Part shown: piece after piece, positions 42,421 to 49,967 of the stretch
Numbering within the stretch: position 1 is the first letter of the stretch
How the letters are laid out: every line of letters starts with the position of its first letter
DNA from: Nocardia rosealba
Lineage (GTDB): Bacteria; Actinomycetota; Actinomycetes; Mycobacteriales; Mycobacteriaceae
NCBI RefSeq assembly: GCF_020216065.1
Contig: NZ_JAIWNA010000001.1
Location: 818,505-882,504, forward strand
Direction of reading: 5' to 3'
Length of the DNA stretch: 64,000 nt
The notes under the pieces: model-generated
Told to the model about the DNA's origin: nothing
Databases searched by the model: none
The model's input: only the letters and a program-made list of their open reading frames with translations
Position numbers and translations under genes: made by a program

Positions 42421-42900
42421 TCGGCCATCCTTTGGGCGTTCGTCGTGGTCAGTGCGGTGGAGATTCCCGCTGTGCACCTGATCATTCCGTGGGCGCCGGT
42501 CCGCCTGGCCGCACTGGCACTCGGCATCTGGGGACTGCTGTGGATGCTCGGCCTGCTCGCCGCTCATCACGTGTACCCGCACGTCCTCACCCCCGCCCAC
42601 CTACGCGTTCGCTACCTGCGCCGCACAGAACTCGCGATCCCCCTCTCCGCCCTGCGCGCTGTGCGCCCCGACATGCGCGGCTACGACGAATCGAAGTCGT
42701 TGCACCGCACAGCAAATGGAACCATCGCCCTCCCGGTCGGCAGTTCCACCAACATCCGCCTGGAACTGGCCGCGCCCCACACCTTCTCCACACCGCAGGG
42801 CGACCTGACCTCGTCGACCATCGCCTTCTGGGCCGACGACCCACAAACCGCCATCGGCGCCATCAAGGCCGCGATCCCGAAGCAGCACTCCGAACCCTGA
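42403..42900 (+). pseudogene. Membrane protein remnant lacking its N-terminal part
   Basis: In frame from about 42403: two transmembrane helices (AILWAFVVVSAVEIPAVHLI and LAALALGIWGLLWMLGLLA), then a PH-like cytoplasmic domain (LRVRYLRRTELAIPLSALRAV onward), ending at 42898-42900. Homologs I recall begin with more helices. No start codon with a ribosome site is seen at the break; a short protein from an internal GTG cannot be excluded. The stop abuts the convergent next gene. Confidence 0.58.
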
Positions 42901-43272
42901 TCACCCCGGTATCGGCGCATCCTCGGGAAATCGCCGCACCACCTCGATCGCCCCGACGATATTGCGGTTGAACTCGGTGAGATCCTTTGCCGGGATCCAG
43001 TATTCGAGGATCTCTCGTCCACCGGCCTGCTGAACCTGGTAGTTGTCGAGGAAGTCCGTGCGGACCTCGAATCGCGTCACGTACCCCGCGCCGGAGGCCG
43101 GAACATTCCAGTCCCGCGCGATGAGTACCGCGTACGCCTCGTTGAGCACCGGATAGAAGATCGGCTGATCCGGCAGCCTGGGAGGCCAGCTCCGCCAACC
43201 GGATTCGGCGACCAGCGTCAACTCCGCAGGCCCTGTCGGTCGCCACAGCGTCGTTGTCCTCGGCGTGCTCAT
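42901..43272 (-). CDS. ADP-ribosylation/crystallin J1-annotated family protein
   Basis: 123 residues, ATG at 43272 with GAGGGAG upstream. Compact sequence TTLWRPTGPAEL, PPRLPDQPIFYPVLNEAYAV, then VTRFEVRTDFLDNY and LEYWIPAKDLTEFN. Proteins of this type are often labelled 'ADP-ribosylation/crystallin J1' in actinobacterial genomes although they are too short to be the hydrolase; true function unknown. Transcribed alone. Confidence 0.75.
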   Translation of the reverse strand: MSTPRTTTLWRPTGPAELTLVAESGWRSWPPRLPDQPIFYPVLNEAYAVLIARDWNVPASGAGYVTRFEVRTDFLDNYQVQQAGGREILEYWIPAKDLTEFNRNIVGAIEVVRRFPEDAPIPG

Positions 43273-43397
43273 CGTTGCTCCCTCGTCGGAGCGCGCACCA
43301 GCACGCACCCTATCCCGGGTCTCGTCGCCGGAGCACCTCATATTCGGCTCGGTAGATCCCGTTCCTGTCGAATCGACTGCGGCGCAACGACTTTCGC

Positions 43398-44252
43398 CTA
43401 TCTCGGGCCGAAGGTTTCGAGGCCGGTCACGCGGAGGAGGTCGAGGGCTGTGGCGGTGGGGGTGTTGGGCGGTGCGGAGTAGATGACGATGGTTTGGTCG
43501 GTGTGGGGCACGTGCATGGCGTCGCAGTCGAGGGTGAGGGTGCCCAGGTCGGGGTGGGCGATGGTTTTGGTGAGGCTGTGCATGGTGCTGGAACGACCTG
43601 CTTGCCAGTGGGACTCGAATTCCTCGCTGCGCGTGCGTAGTTCGGTGAGCAGGCGGGTGAGGTCGGGGTCGTCGGGGTAGGTGGCCTTGACGGCACGCAG
43701 GCAGCCGACGCAGGCGGCGGCGTTGCTGTCGGCCTCCTCCGGTGTCATGACGACGCGGCTCATACCGGTGCCGAGGAAGCGCTGCCACATGATGTTCCGC
43801 TGCTCGGGCGGGATGGCGGAGAAGTCGCCCAGCAGCGCGGCCGACAGTGAATTCCAGGCGAGGATGTCGGATTTCGCGGACAGGACGAGCACCGGAAGGT
43901 CGGTGAGCCGATCCAGCAGCCGCTGGACGCTCGGCCGGATGACCATCGGAATCCGCCCCGCCTGCGGTGGTTCGGAGCCGGCGAGCCGGTAGACCAGATC
44001 CCGGTCGACATCGGTGAGCCGCAGCGCCCTGGTGAGTGCTCCGAGTACCTGATCGGACGGCTTGGGTCCACGCCCTTGTTCGAGGCGAACGATGTAATCG
44101 ACACTCACGCCGGCCAGGCTCGCCACCTCCTCGCGCCGCAGCCCGCGCACCTGTCGGCAGGCTCCGGCGGGCAGGCCGACATCGACGGGCGAGAGCCGGG
44201 AGCGCGCACCGCGCAGTACCGTCGCCAATTCCGCTCTGTCCACGTTTTCCAT
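43398..44252 (-). CDS. XRE regulator with MmyB-like ligand-binding domain
   Basis: 284 residues, ATG at 44252. Helix-turn-helix (about 35-65: RREEVASLAGVSVDYIVRLEQGRG) and a C-terminal MmyB/MLTR PAS-like domain that binds fatty acids or similar ligands in homologs (ILAWNSLSAALLGDF, PDLTRLLTELRTRSEEF). These regulators are usually divergent from the oxidoreductase they control, as here with an SDR gene. A repeated GTGGTACCGCG lies in the 290-bp space between them. Confidence 0.87.
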   Translation of the reverse strand: MENVDRAELATVLRGARSRLSPVDVGLPAGACRQVRGLRREEVASLAGVSVDYIVRLEQGRGPKPSDQVLGALTRALRLTDVDRDLVYRLAGSEPPQAGRIPMVIRPSVQRLLDRLTDLPVLVLSAKSDILAWNSLSAALLGDFSAIPPEQRNIMWQRFLGTGMSRVVMTPEEADSNAAACVGCLRAVKATYPDDPDLTRLLTELRTRSEEFESHWQAGRSSTMHSLTKTIAHPDLGTLTLDCDAMHVPHTDQTIVIYSAPPNTPTATALDLLRVTGLETFGPR

Positions 44253-44277
44253 GGTGCCGCAGGCCGGTGGTGGCGGG

Positions 44278-44486
44278 GTGGTACCGCGAATCCCACCCGA
44301 ATTCCTCGCGTGGGCGGTGCTCGGCTGGGGACCTCGAAGCCCGGCGTGTGTGGTGTGCGCCGTCGTCGTGGAGCCGACGCCCGCTCCGGTGGTGGTGATC
44401 GCGGCGATCCTGCTGCTGCGCGGCATCCGCGTCGCCGGTGCGCGGGTCGCTTCGCCAGTTCTCGCTCGTTAGGGCGTGGTACCGCG
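44278..44486. promoter_or_regulatory. GTGGTACCGCG repeats between the MmyB-like regulator and the SDR gene
   Basis: The 11-bp sequence occurs at 44278-44288 (26 bp upstream of the regulator start) and 44476-44486 (57 bp upstream of the SDR start). Each contains the palindrome GGTACC. Such a site at each promoter would let the regulator control both directions. Confidence 0.4.
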
Positions 44487-44542
44487 CGTCCTATGCCTCT
44501 CCGGCACTGGAGCGTGGCTCGCCGTGGCGTGAATCTGGATGC

Positions 44543-45259
44543 ATGACACAGACAATCGCCCTGGTGACCGGGGCAAACAAGGGACTCGGTCGCGAAACGG
44601 TTCGCCGGCTGGCGGGCTCGGGTCGGCAGGTGTTCCTCGCCGCCCGCGACACCGGGCGCGGTACGGCGGCCGCCGCCGAACTCGCCGCGACCGGTGTCGA
44701 CGTCAGGTTCGTCGCGCTGGACGTGACCTCCGACGACTCCGTCATGGCCGCGGTGGACGCCGTGAAATCCGAAGCGGGCCGCCTCGATGTGCTGATCAAC
44801 AACGCGGCCATCGGGGGCCCACGCACCGCACCGAGCGAGACCAGGCCCGACGACCTGCGCGAGGTGTTCGAGACCAATGTCTTCGGCCCCATTCGGGTGA
44901 CCAACGCGTTCCTGCCGCTGCTGCGCCTGTCCGGGCATCCACGCATCGTGATGGTTTCCAGCGGCATCGGCTCGATCGCCACCATCACCGACCCGAAGTG
45001 GGCAGGCCTGCTGCCACCGGCCCTCGGCTACCCGAGCACCAAGGCCGCGCTGAACATGCTCACCGTCATGTACGCGAGCGAACTCGACACGATGAAGGTC
45101 AACGCCGTAGATCCCGGCTATACGGCGACCGACCTCAACGGGCACAGTGGTTTCCAGACTGTCACCGAGGGCACCGATGCGATCGTGGCCATGGCGACGA
45201 TCGGCCCCGACGGACCCACCGGCGCATTCGTGGACCGCACCGGCACCGCACCGTGGTGA
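44543..45259 (+). CDS. SDR-family oxidoreductase, carbonyl-reductase like
   Basis: 238 residues from the ATG at 44543. NADP site LVTGANKGLGRETVRRL, NNAAIGG, catalytic Ser in VMVSSGIGS and Tyr-x3-Lys in LGYPSTKAAL, and the PGYTATDLNGHSGFQTVTEG ending of plant-type carbonyl reductases. Substrate unknown. It probably belongs to the regulon of the divergent MmyB-like regulator. Confidence 0.9.
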   Translation: MTQTIALVTGANKGLGRETVRRLAGSGRQVFLAARDTGRGTAAAAELAATGVDVRFVALDVTSDDSVMAAVDAVKSEAGRLDVLINNAAIGGPRTAPSETRPDDLREVFETNVFGPIRVTNAFLPLLRLSGHPRIVMVSSGIGSIATITDPKWAGLLPPALGYPSTKAALNMLTVMYASELDTMKVNAVDPGYTATDLNGHSGFQTVTEGTDAIVAMATIGPDGPTGAFVDRTGTAPW

Positions 45260-45327
45260 AGTTCGGCGCCGTGCTCGCTGCGGCGGTGCTGGTAGTAGCC
45301 GCCTATCTGATGACAACGGAGGACGCA

Positions 45328-45720
45328 GTGGCCGACCAGAAATCCGACACCGTGCTCTCGATCGGCCTGCACCCCAGCGCCGTCGACTACAGCCGGTACC
45401 CGCAGCTCGACGAAGCGACCCTCACCGCCCGTATCGCGGCAGGCGAGAACGCCTTGCGCGAAGCGGGTTTCGACATCGTCACCTGCCAGGTCCCGGCAGA
45501 CCCCGACGCCGCCGAGGCGACGCTGCGGGACTGCGCGACGGGCAGGCCGTTCGGGGTCGCGATGATCGGCGCCGGGGTGCGGATGGCACCCGAGCACACC
45601 GTGCTGTTCGAACGCCTGATCAATGTGGCGACCGAGATCGCGCCGGGAATTCGGTTCTGCTTCAACACTTCTCCGGAGACCACCATCGACGCGCTGCGCC
45701 GCGGATTGCAAGCCCGCTGA
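45328..45720 (+). CDS. Small conserved protein, unknown
   Basis: 130 residues from the GTG at 45328, which has GGAGGAC 5 nt upstream. Cys in VTCQVP and DCATG and a central PFGVAMIGAGVRMAPEH core are typical of a small cytosolic actinobacterial family I cannot name. An alternative GTG at 45256 overlaps the SDR stop (GTGA) and would add a 24-residue hydrophobic leader, making it membrane-attached or secreted; the downstream start is favoured by the ribosome site. Confidence 0.65.
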   Translation: MADQKSDTVLSIGLHPSAVDYSRYPQLDEATLTARIAAGENALREAGFDIVTCQVPADPDAAEATLRDCATGRPFGVAMIGAGVRMAPEHTVLFERLINVATEIAPGIRFCFNTSPETTIDALRRGLQAR

Positions 45721-45787
45721 CCATCGGCAGTCGAGGCGCGCTTGCCGGGAATCGGACCTGCGGACCTCCGGCCTGGGGAAAGCGGTC

Positions 45788-46924
45788 CTACTTGTGGCCG
45801 CCGCCGTGGTCGTGGCCGCCGCAGGTGTCGGTGCGTCGACCGTCCGTGGCCGCCTGCCCGGCGCCGTGACCTTCCAGCGCCGCGAACGGGCCGCATTCGT
45901 GCGGGGCGATCCATACGTGCACCATCGGGTTGCCCGCGCCGGGGTTGATCGAGTTCGGCGGGCAGTTGCCCTGCTCGTCGGTCACGCCGGCGACCTGGGG
46001 GCCGTTGTCGCCTGCCTTCCAGCACAGGTTGTCGTGCACGTGCCACTGCATCAGCGGGCCCGCGTAATCGGTGAGGGCAGGGTCGTCGATCTTCTTGCCC
46101 TTGGCCATGTACATGGCCGACACCAGGGTGCGGTTCTGGCCGTCGACCCGGTAGACCAGCGATTCCGGTCGCGTCGGGTCGAGGAAGCTGTCGTCGCGGA
46201 TGTAGCCGGTGTTGATCCAGTGCTCGTAGCCGGTGGCGGCATCGCCGATCGAGCGGAAGCCGAGTGCGCCGATGGTGGTGACGTCGGCGAAGGCGGGCAG
46301 TTTCGCGAGGGTGTTCTGGATCAGGGCCGTCGCGCGCTGCTCCTGTTCGGCGGTGACGCCCGGGACGCCGGAGATATCGATCGGCTTGCCCGGATCGAAC
46401 GCCCGAGGCCAGGAGTCACCGTGGTCCTCGCCCGCCGCGTGCGCGTGATCGTCGCTGTCGCCGTGGCTGTGCACATGCCCGACACCGTTGAGCATGGCCG
46501 CCAGCGCCAGCACACCGACGGCCGCGGCCGCGAACCCGGACCGCATGGGCGGCAGGGTCGCGCCGGGCCGCACCAGTGCGACGGCCGCACCGAGGACAGC
46601 GAGCGCACCCAGCGCCGCGCACACGGTATCGGCGACGGCCGGTGCCTCCGCTGTCAGCCCGGTGACCCACGGGATATCGGCGAAACGGGTGAACGCCCAC
46701 ACCGCAACCGCGAACGCGTTCACGGCGGCCAGCGCGGACACGACGATCTTGCGATCACTCAGCAGCACCGTCAGTCCGACGGCGCATTGCGTCGCGGCGA
46801 GCACGACCATCAGCCGCGCCAGTGTGGCGTGTTCGGTGTGCATTCCGGCGGCCAGGAAGTGCACCGCCCCCGCCCCGACCGACGAGATCCCGCCGAGCAG
46901 CAGAAATCCGTTGCGTCCGCTCAC
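45788..46924 (-). CDS. Polytopic membrane protein with large His-rich extracellular C-terminus, unknown
   Basis: 378 residues from the GTG at 46924 (GGAG upstream). Five or six N-terminal transmembrane helices (to about residue 150), a His-rich loop after the last helix (HVHSHGDSDDHAHAAGEDHG) and an extracellular domain with two conserved Cys (DNLCWKAGD, PHECGPF), ending in HDHGGGHK. The His clusters suggest metal binding at the cell surface. I do not recognise the family. Confidence 0.75.
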   Translation of the reverse strand: MSGRNGFLLLGGISSVGAGAVHFLAAGMHTEHATLARLMVVLAATQCAVGLTVLLSDRKIVVSALAAVNAFAVAVWAFTRFADIPWVTGLTAEAPAVADTVCAALGALAVLGAAVALVRPGATLPPMRSGFAAAAVGVLALAAMLNGVGHVHSHGDSDDHAHAAGEDHGDSWPRAFDPGKPIDISGVPGVTAEQEQRATALIQNTLAKLPAFADVTTIGALGFRSIGDAATGYEHWINTGYIRDDSFLDPTRPESLVYRVDGQNRTLVSAMYMAKGKKIDDPALTDYAGPLMQWHVHDNLCWKAGDNGPQVAGVTDEQGNCPPNSINPGAGNPMVHVWIAPHECGPFAALEGHGAGQAATDGRRTDTCGGHDHGGGHK

Positions 46925-47089
46925 CTGTTGTCTCCAATCCGGTAGTTCGCTGCGGACACTACTGCGCAACAGTGAGTGCGCAGTGCCGCATGCCTGAGAG
47001 AACTCTGTGACCCAGGTCTCCGGCGCTGTTGTCACATCGAGACCATTACGGTGGTTAACGATCTCCGCGCGAGTCGCGAATTTCGGAGC

Positions 47090-47587
47090 ATGAGTCTGAA
47101 AAGCAAGCAAGGTCAACGGGTTTCGGTTCAGGTCGGGGTGGCCGCCGCAGCGGCCGTTACCGCGCTCGTCGGGTTCAGTGGTCCGGCGGCGGCATTGCCG
47201 TCGGATCAGGTCGTCCGATTCGTACCGACACTCGTCCGGGTGCCGGGAGGATGCTCGGCCATCGTCAACGCGGAAACCGTGCCCCAGCCACAGGCCGGGC
47301 ACCTCGGTGTTCGCGTGAAAATCATTCAGGACGGACAGCACTGCCAGCCGTACCGGATCTCGGTGCGGTGGAAGAACCTCGACACCGGTCGTGAGAACAG
47401 TCAGTCCCACCGGGTCGACGCCAACGGCGTCATCGAACAGGCGCCCGACGGGGTGATCACCGGTTTCGGCATGGGCCCCGGCCCCGGCCGGGTCGAGGCG
47501 AAGATCGTCGCCACCTCCGACACCTACCCACAGCACTATGACCTGGAACAGCTTTCGGGCCGGGCCTGGATCACCCTCAACGGATAG
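47090..47587 (+). CDS. Secreted protein, unknown
   Basis: 165 residues, ATG at 47090. Signal peptide with an Ala-rich core, cut probably after Ala-Ala-Ala-Leu-Pro (about residue 40). The mature part is strand-rich with two Cys (GGCSAIV and HCQPYRI) likely forming a disulfide. No family recognised. The start has only a weak close GGAG. Confidence 0.72.
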   Translation: MSLKSKQGQRVSVQVGVAAAAAVTALVGFSGPAAALPSDQVVRFVPTLVRVPGGCSAIVNAETVPQPQAGHLGVRVKIIQDGQHCQPYRISVRWKNLDTGRENSQSHRVDANGVIEQAPDGVITGFGMGPGPGRVEAKIVATSDTYPQHYDLEQLSGRAWITLNG

Positions 47588-47754
47588 AACGGACAGCAGC
47601 AGGGGCGGAGCCGACCGGATCCGCCCCTGCTGGGGCGTGTTCCGCCGCAGTGAGACGGTTGCCCGACCGCCCGACTGCCCTTAGATTCATCCGTGATCGG
47701 GTGGGCCCTCAGTTCCGCTCAGGGTGCGGCGGGTGAAGCGGAGGTGGGGTCGGG

Positions 47755-49272
47755 GTGGCGGTGGAGCCCGGGACGGTGTTCGCCGGATATGTGATCGAAC
47801 GACTGCTCGGCGCGGGTGGCATGGGGTCGGTGTACCTCGCGGAGCACCCTCGCCTGCGGCGGCGGGTCGCACTGAAGGTGCTCGGTGACGGGATATCCAC
47901 CGACGCCAAGGCGCGCAACGCCTTCGAACGAGAGGCGACGCTGGCCGCTCGACTCGAACACCCCAATATCGTGCCGGTATACGACCGCAGCGGTCCCACG
48001 GATCCGGTGTTGTGGCTGTCGATGAAATACGTCGACGGTGGTGACGCGATCGGATTGCTCCAGACCGATCCCGCCGGGATCGCCCCGGACCGTGCTCTGC
48101 GGCTGATCCATGGTGCCGCCGCCGGACTGGATTTCGCGCACGCGCACGGGGTGCTGCACCGCGACGTGAAACCGGCCAACCTACTGATCGAACGCGACCA
48201 CGCAGGACAGGAAACCGCGCTGCTCACCGACTTCGGGATCGCCCGCAGTCTCGATGACACCGTCACGCTGTCGGCGATGGCCGCCACCTTCGCCTACGCG
48301 GCACCCGAACGGTTCGCCGGCCACACGGTGGACCATCGCGCCGACATCTACTCCCTCGGCTGCACGCTGTTCCAGTTGCTCACCGGTCGGACGCCGTTTC
48401 CGCGTGGCGATCAGGCGGCGGTGATCGCCGCGCATCTGGGCGCGGCACCGCCCCGGCCCACCGAGTTACGACCCGAGCTGCCGCGTGCGATCGACGCGGT
48501 CATCGCGACGGCGATGGCGAAACGGCCGGAGGACCGATTCGCCCGCTGCGCCGACCTCGCCGCGGCGGCGATCAGAGCGTTCGACAGCGGTCCGCGGGCC
48601 CGCGCGCCGTTCCCGGGCCGGTTGCCGACCGATCCGGTCGCTGCCGGTGCTCCTGGCGCCTCGCCAGGTCGACGGCGGACCCGGATCGCGCGAACGCTCC
48701 TGCCCTCGGCGCTCACCGCCGTGCTGACGACCGCCACGGTCGCGTTGCTCGTCGTGATGACGACTACCGACCTGATCCGTGGCGAGCCGACCCGGGTCTA
48801 CACCACACAGAGTGTCGCGAACGCCTGTGGCCTGCTCGATCTGTCCGCGCTCGAACAGCTCGGTGGGGCGCCGCCCGATTCGCCCATCCATTCCGAATCC
48901 GTTGACTCCGAGCCATATTCGTCCCACCACTGCTCGGTCTCCTACCGGGGTTTGGCAGCCACTGTGCTTGCCAAGGTCGTGAACGATGGACACGGCGCCG
49001 AGGCCTTCTTCCGCCACGACTCGGAGTTGGTTCGTCTGGGCGGGGCCAGCACGATCCGGGTGGACCACCGGCTCGAGCTCGCTGACGACTCCTACCTCTA
49101 CGTGCGCCGACTGCCGTACATGTACGGCCCGACCTGCGAGCTCGGCCTCTTCGACGACAACGTGGTCGTCGCCGTGACGTTGAGCACGCCCGCGGAGTCG
49201 AAGGTGGACGATTCGGAGATGGTGACGGCCTGTGAGCATCAGGGCCGAATACTCTGGGAGCGCCTCGGATGA
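47755..49272 (+). CDS. Membrane Ser/Thr protein kinase (Pkn family)
   Basis: 505 residues. Kinase domain 1-275: glycine loop GAGGMGSVY (19-27), Lys41, HRDVKPAN (135-142), DFG (159-161), and the APE motif. A Pro/Arg-rich juxtamembrane stretch and one transmembrane helix (about 311-336) lead to an extracellular domain with four Cys (ANACGLLDL, HHCSVS, GPTCELG, TACEHQG), the arrangement of DUF3558-like sensors. It phosphorylates cytosolic proteins in response to an outside signal. Its stop overlaps the next gene's start (ATGA). Confidence 0.92.
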   Translation: MAVEPGTVFAGYVIERLLGAGGMGSVYLAEHPRLRRRVALKVLGDGISTDAKARNAFEREATLAARLEHPNIVPVYDRSGPTDPVLWLSMKYVDGGDAIGLLQTDPAGIAPDRALRLIHGAAAGLDFAHAHGVLHRDVKPANLLIERDHAGQETALLTDFGIARSLDDTVTLSAMAATFAYAAPERFAGHTVDHRADIYSLGCTLFQLLTGRTPFPRGDQAAVIAAHLGAAPPRPTELRPELPRAIDAVIATAMAKRPEDRFARCADLAAAAIRAFDSGPRARAPFPGRLPTDPVAAGAPGASPGRRRTRIARTLLPSALTAVLTTATVALLVVMTTTDLIRGEPTRVYTTQSVANACGLLDLSALEQLGGAPPDSPIHSESVDSEPYSSHHCSVSYRGLAATVLAKVVNDGHGAEAFFRHDSELVRLGGASTIRVDHRLELADDSYLYVRRLPYMYGPTCELGLFDDNVVVAVTLSTPAESKVDDSEMVTACEHQGRILWERLG

Positions 49273-49904
49273 CACCACGACGGTTCTCGCTGTCATGGAC
49301 GGCTGCGGCAGTGTCGGCCTGCTCGCTCGTGGTGGTCACCGTGATCGCCGCCGCGATGTGGCTGGGGCGCGAGGACGAAGCGGCGGCGAACGCGCGGTGG
49401 ACGCCGGGCACACCGATCGACACCCCGACCTCGCGCAAGTACCGCGAGCTCGAGCAAGGCAATCACTGCGAGCTGATGGATCTGGCCGAACTCACGCGTC
49501 GCGGCAGCGCCGGGTGGCAGCAGGAAGATCACGAGCCCCTCGGGTCGACCGGCTACTGCTCCGGCACTTTCGGTGACCTCACTGTGTCGCTGGGCTTCTA
49601 TGTCGCGCGGGCGGGAGGCGACCGGCGAGGAGAGCACGACAGGTTCAAACATCTTGTCGGCGGGCGTGTCTCGGATCCGAATACGAGCTTCGAATACCTG
49701 GCCGGGCTCGGCGAGGACGCCTTCGTCCGGGAGAGTGCCCACGAGAACGGGCGCGCGGTGACAGAAGTGCGGATCGGCGTACTCGACGAGAACCTGCGCG
49801 TGGACACCACACTGACGATCAACGGCGATCGAATCAGCCGCGCCGAACTGCGACGGTTGGCCGAACACCACGTCCGTGTGGTGATGCGGAACCTGCAGGC
49901 CTGA
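49269..49904 (+). CDS. Membrane-anchored sensor-like partner of the kinase
   Basis: 211 residues. One N-terminal transmembrane helix (about 9-33), then an extracellular domain with two Cys (GNHCELMDL and TGYCSGTF) whose pattern repeats the Cys-containing sensor domain of the kinase upstream. The ATG at 49269 overlaps the kinase stop by 4 nt. It looks like the kinase sensor domain without the kinase and may pair with it or share its ligand. Confidence 0.78.
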   Translation: MTPRRFSLSWTAAAVSACSLVVVTVIAAAMWLGREDEAAANARWTPGTPIDTPTSRKYRELEQGNHCELMDLAELTRRGSAGWQQEDHEPLGSTGYCSGTFGDLTVSLGFYVARAGGDRRGEHDRFKHLVGGRVSDPNTSFEYLAGLGEDAFVRESAHENGRAVTEVRIGVLDENLRVDTTLTINGDRISRAELRRLAEHHVRVVMRNLQA

Positions 49905-49955
49905 CAACGGCGAACGCCGGGCGGATCGTGATGATCCACCCGGCGTTTGCCGTTG
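49905..49955. terminator. Bidirectional hairpin between the kinase operon and kgd
   Basis: A near-perfect 51-nt palindrome: CAACGGC with GCCGTTG outside, AACGCCGGG with CCCGGCGTT, and GGATC with GATCC inside, loop GTGAT, two mismatches. Begins right after the stop at 49904 and lies 12 bp from the kgd stop. No T-run. Confidence 0.82.
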
Positions 49956-49967
49956 TGCGAGAAGGAC

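Noticed and set aside
45733-45788. Sequence resembling the 3' half of a tRNA on the minus strand (variable loop and a TCCGATT T-loop-like stretch)
   Set aside because: The T-stem does not pair properly, and no 5' half, anticodon arm or CCA end is seen. Could be a chance match or an old att-like scar; not enough to call.
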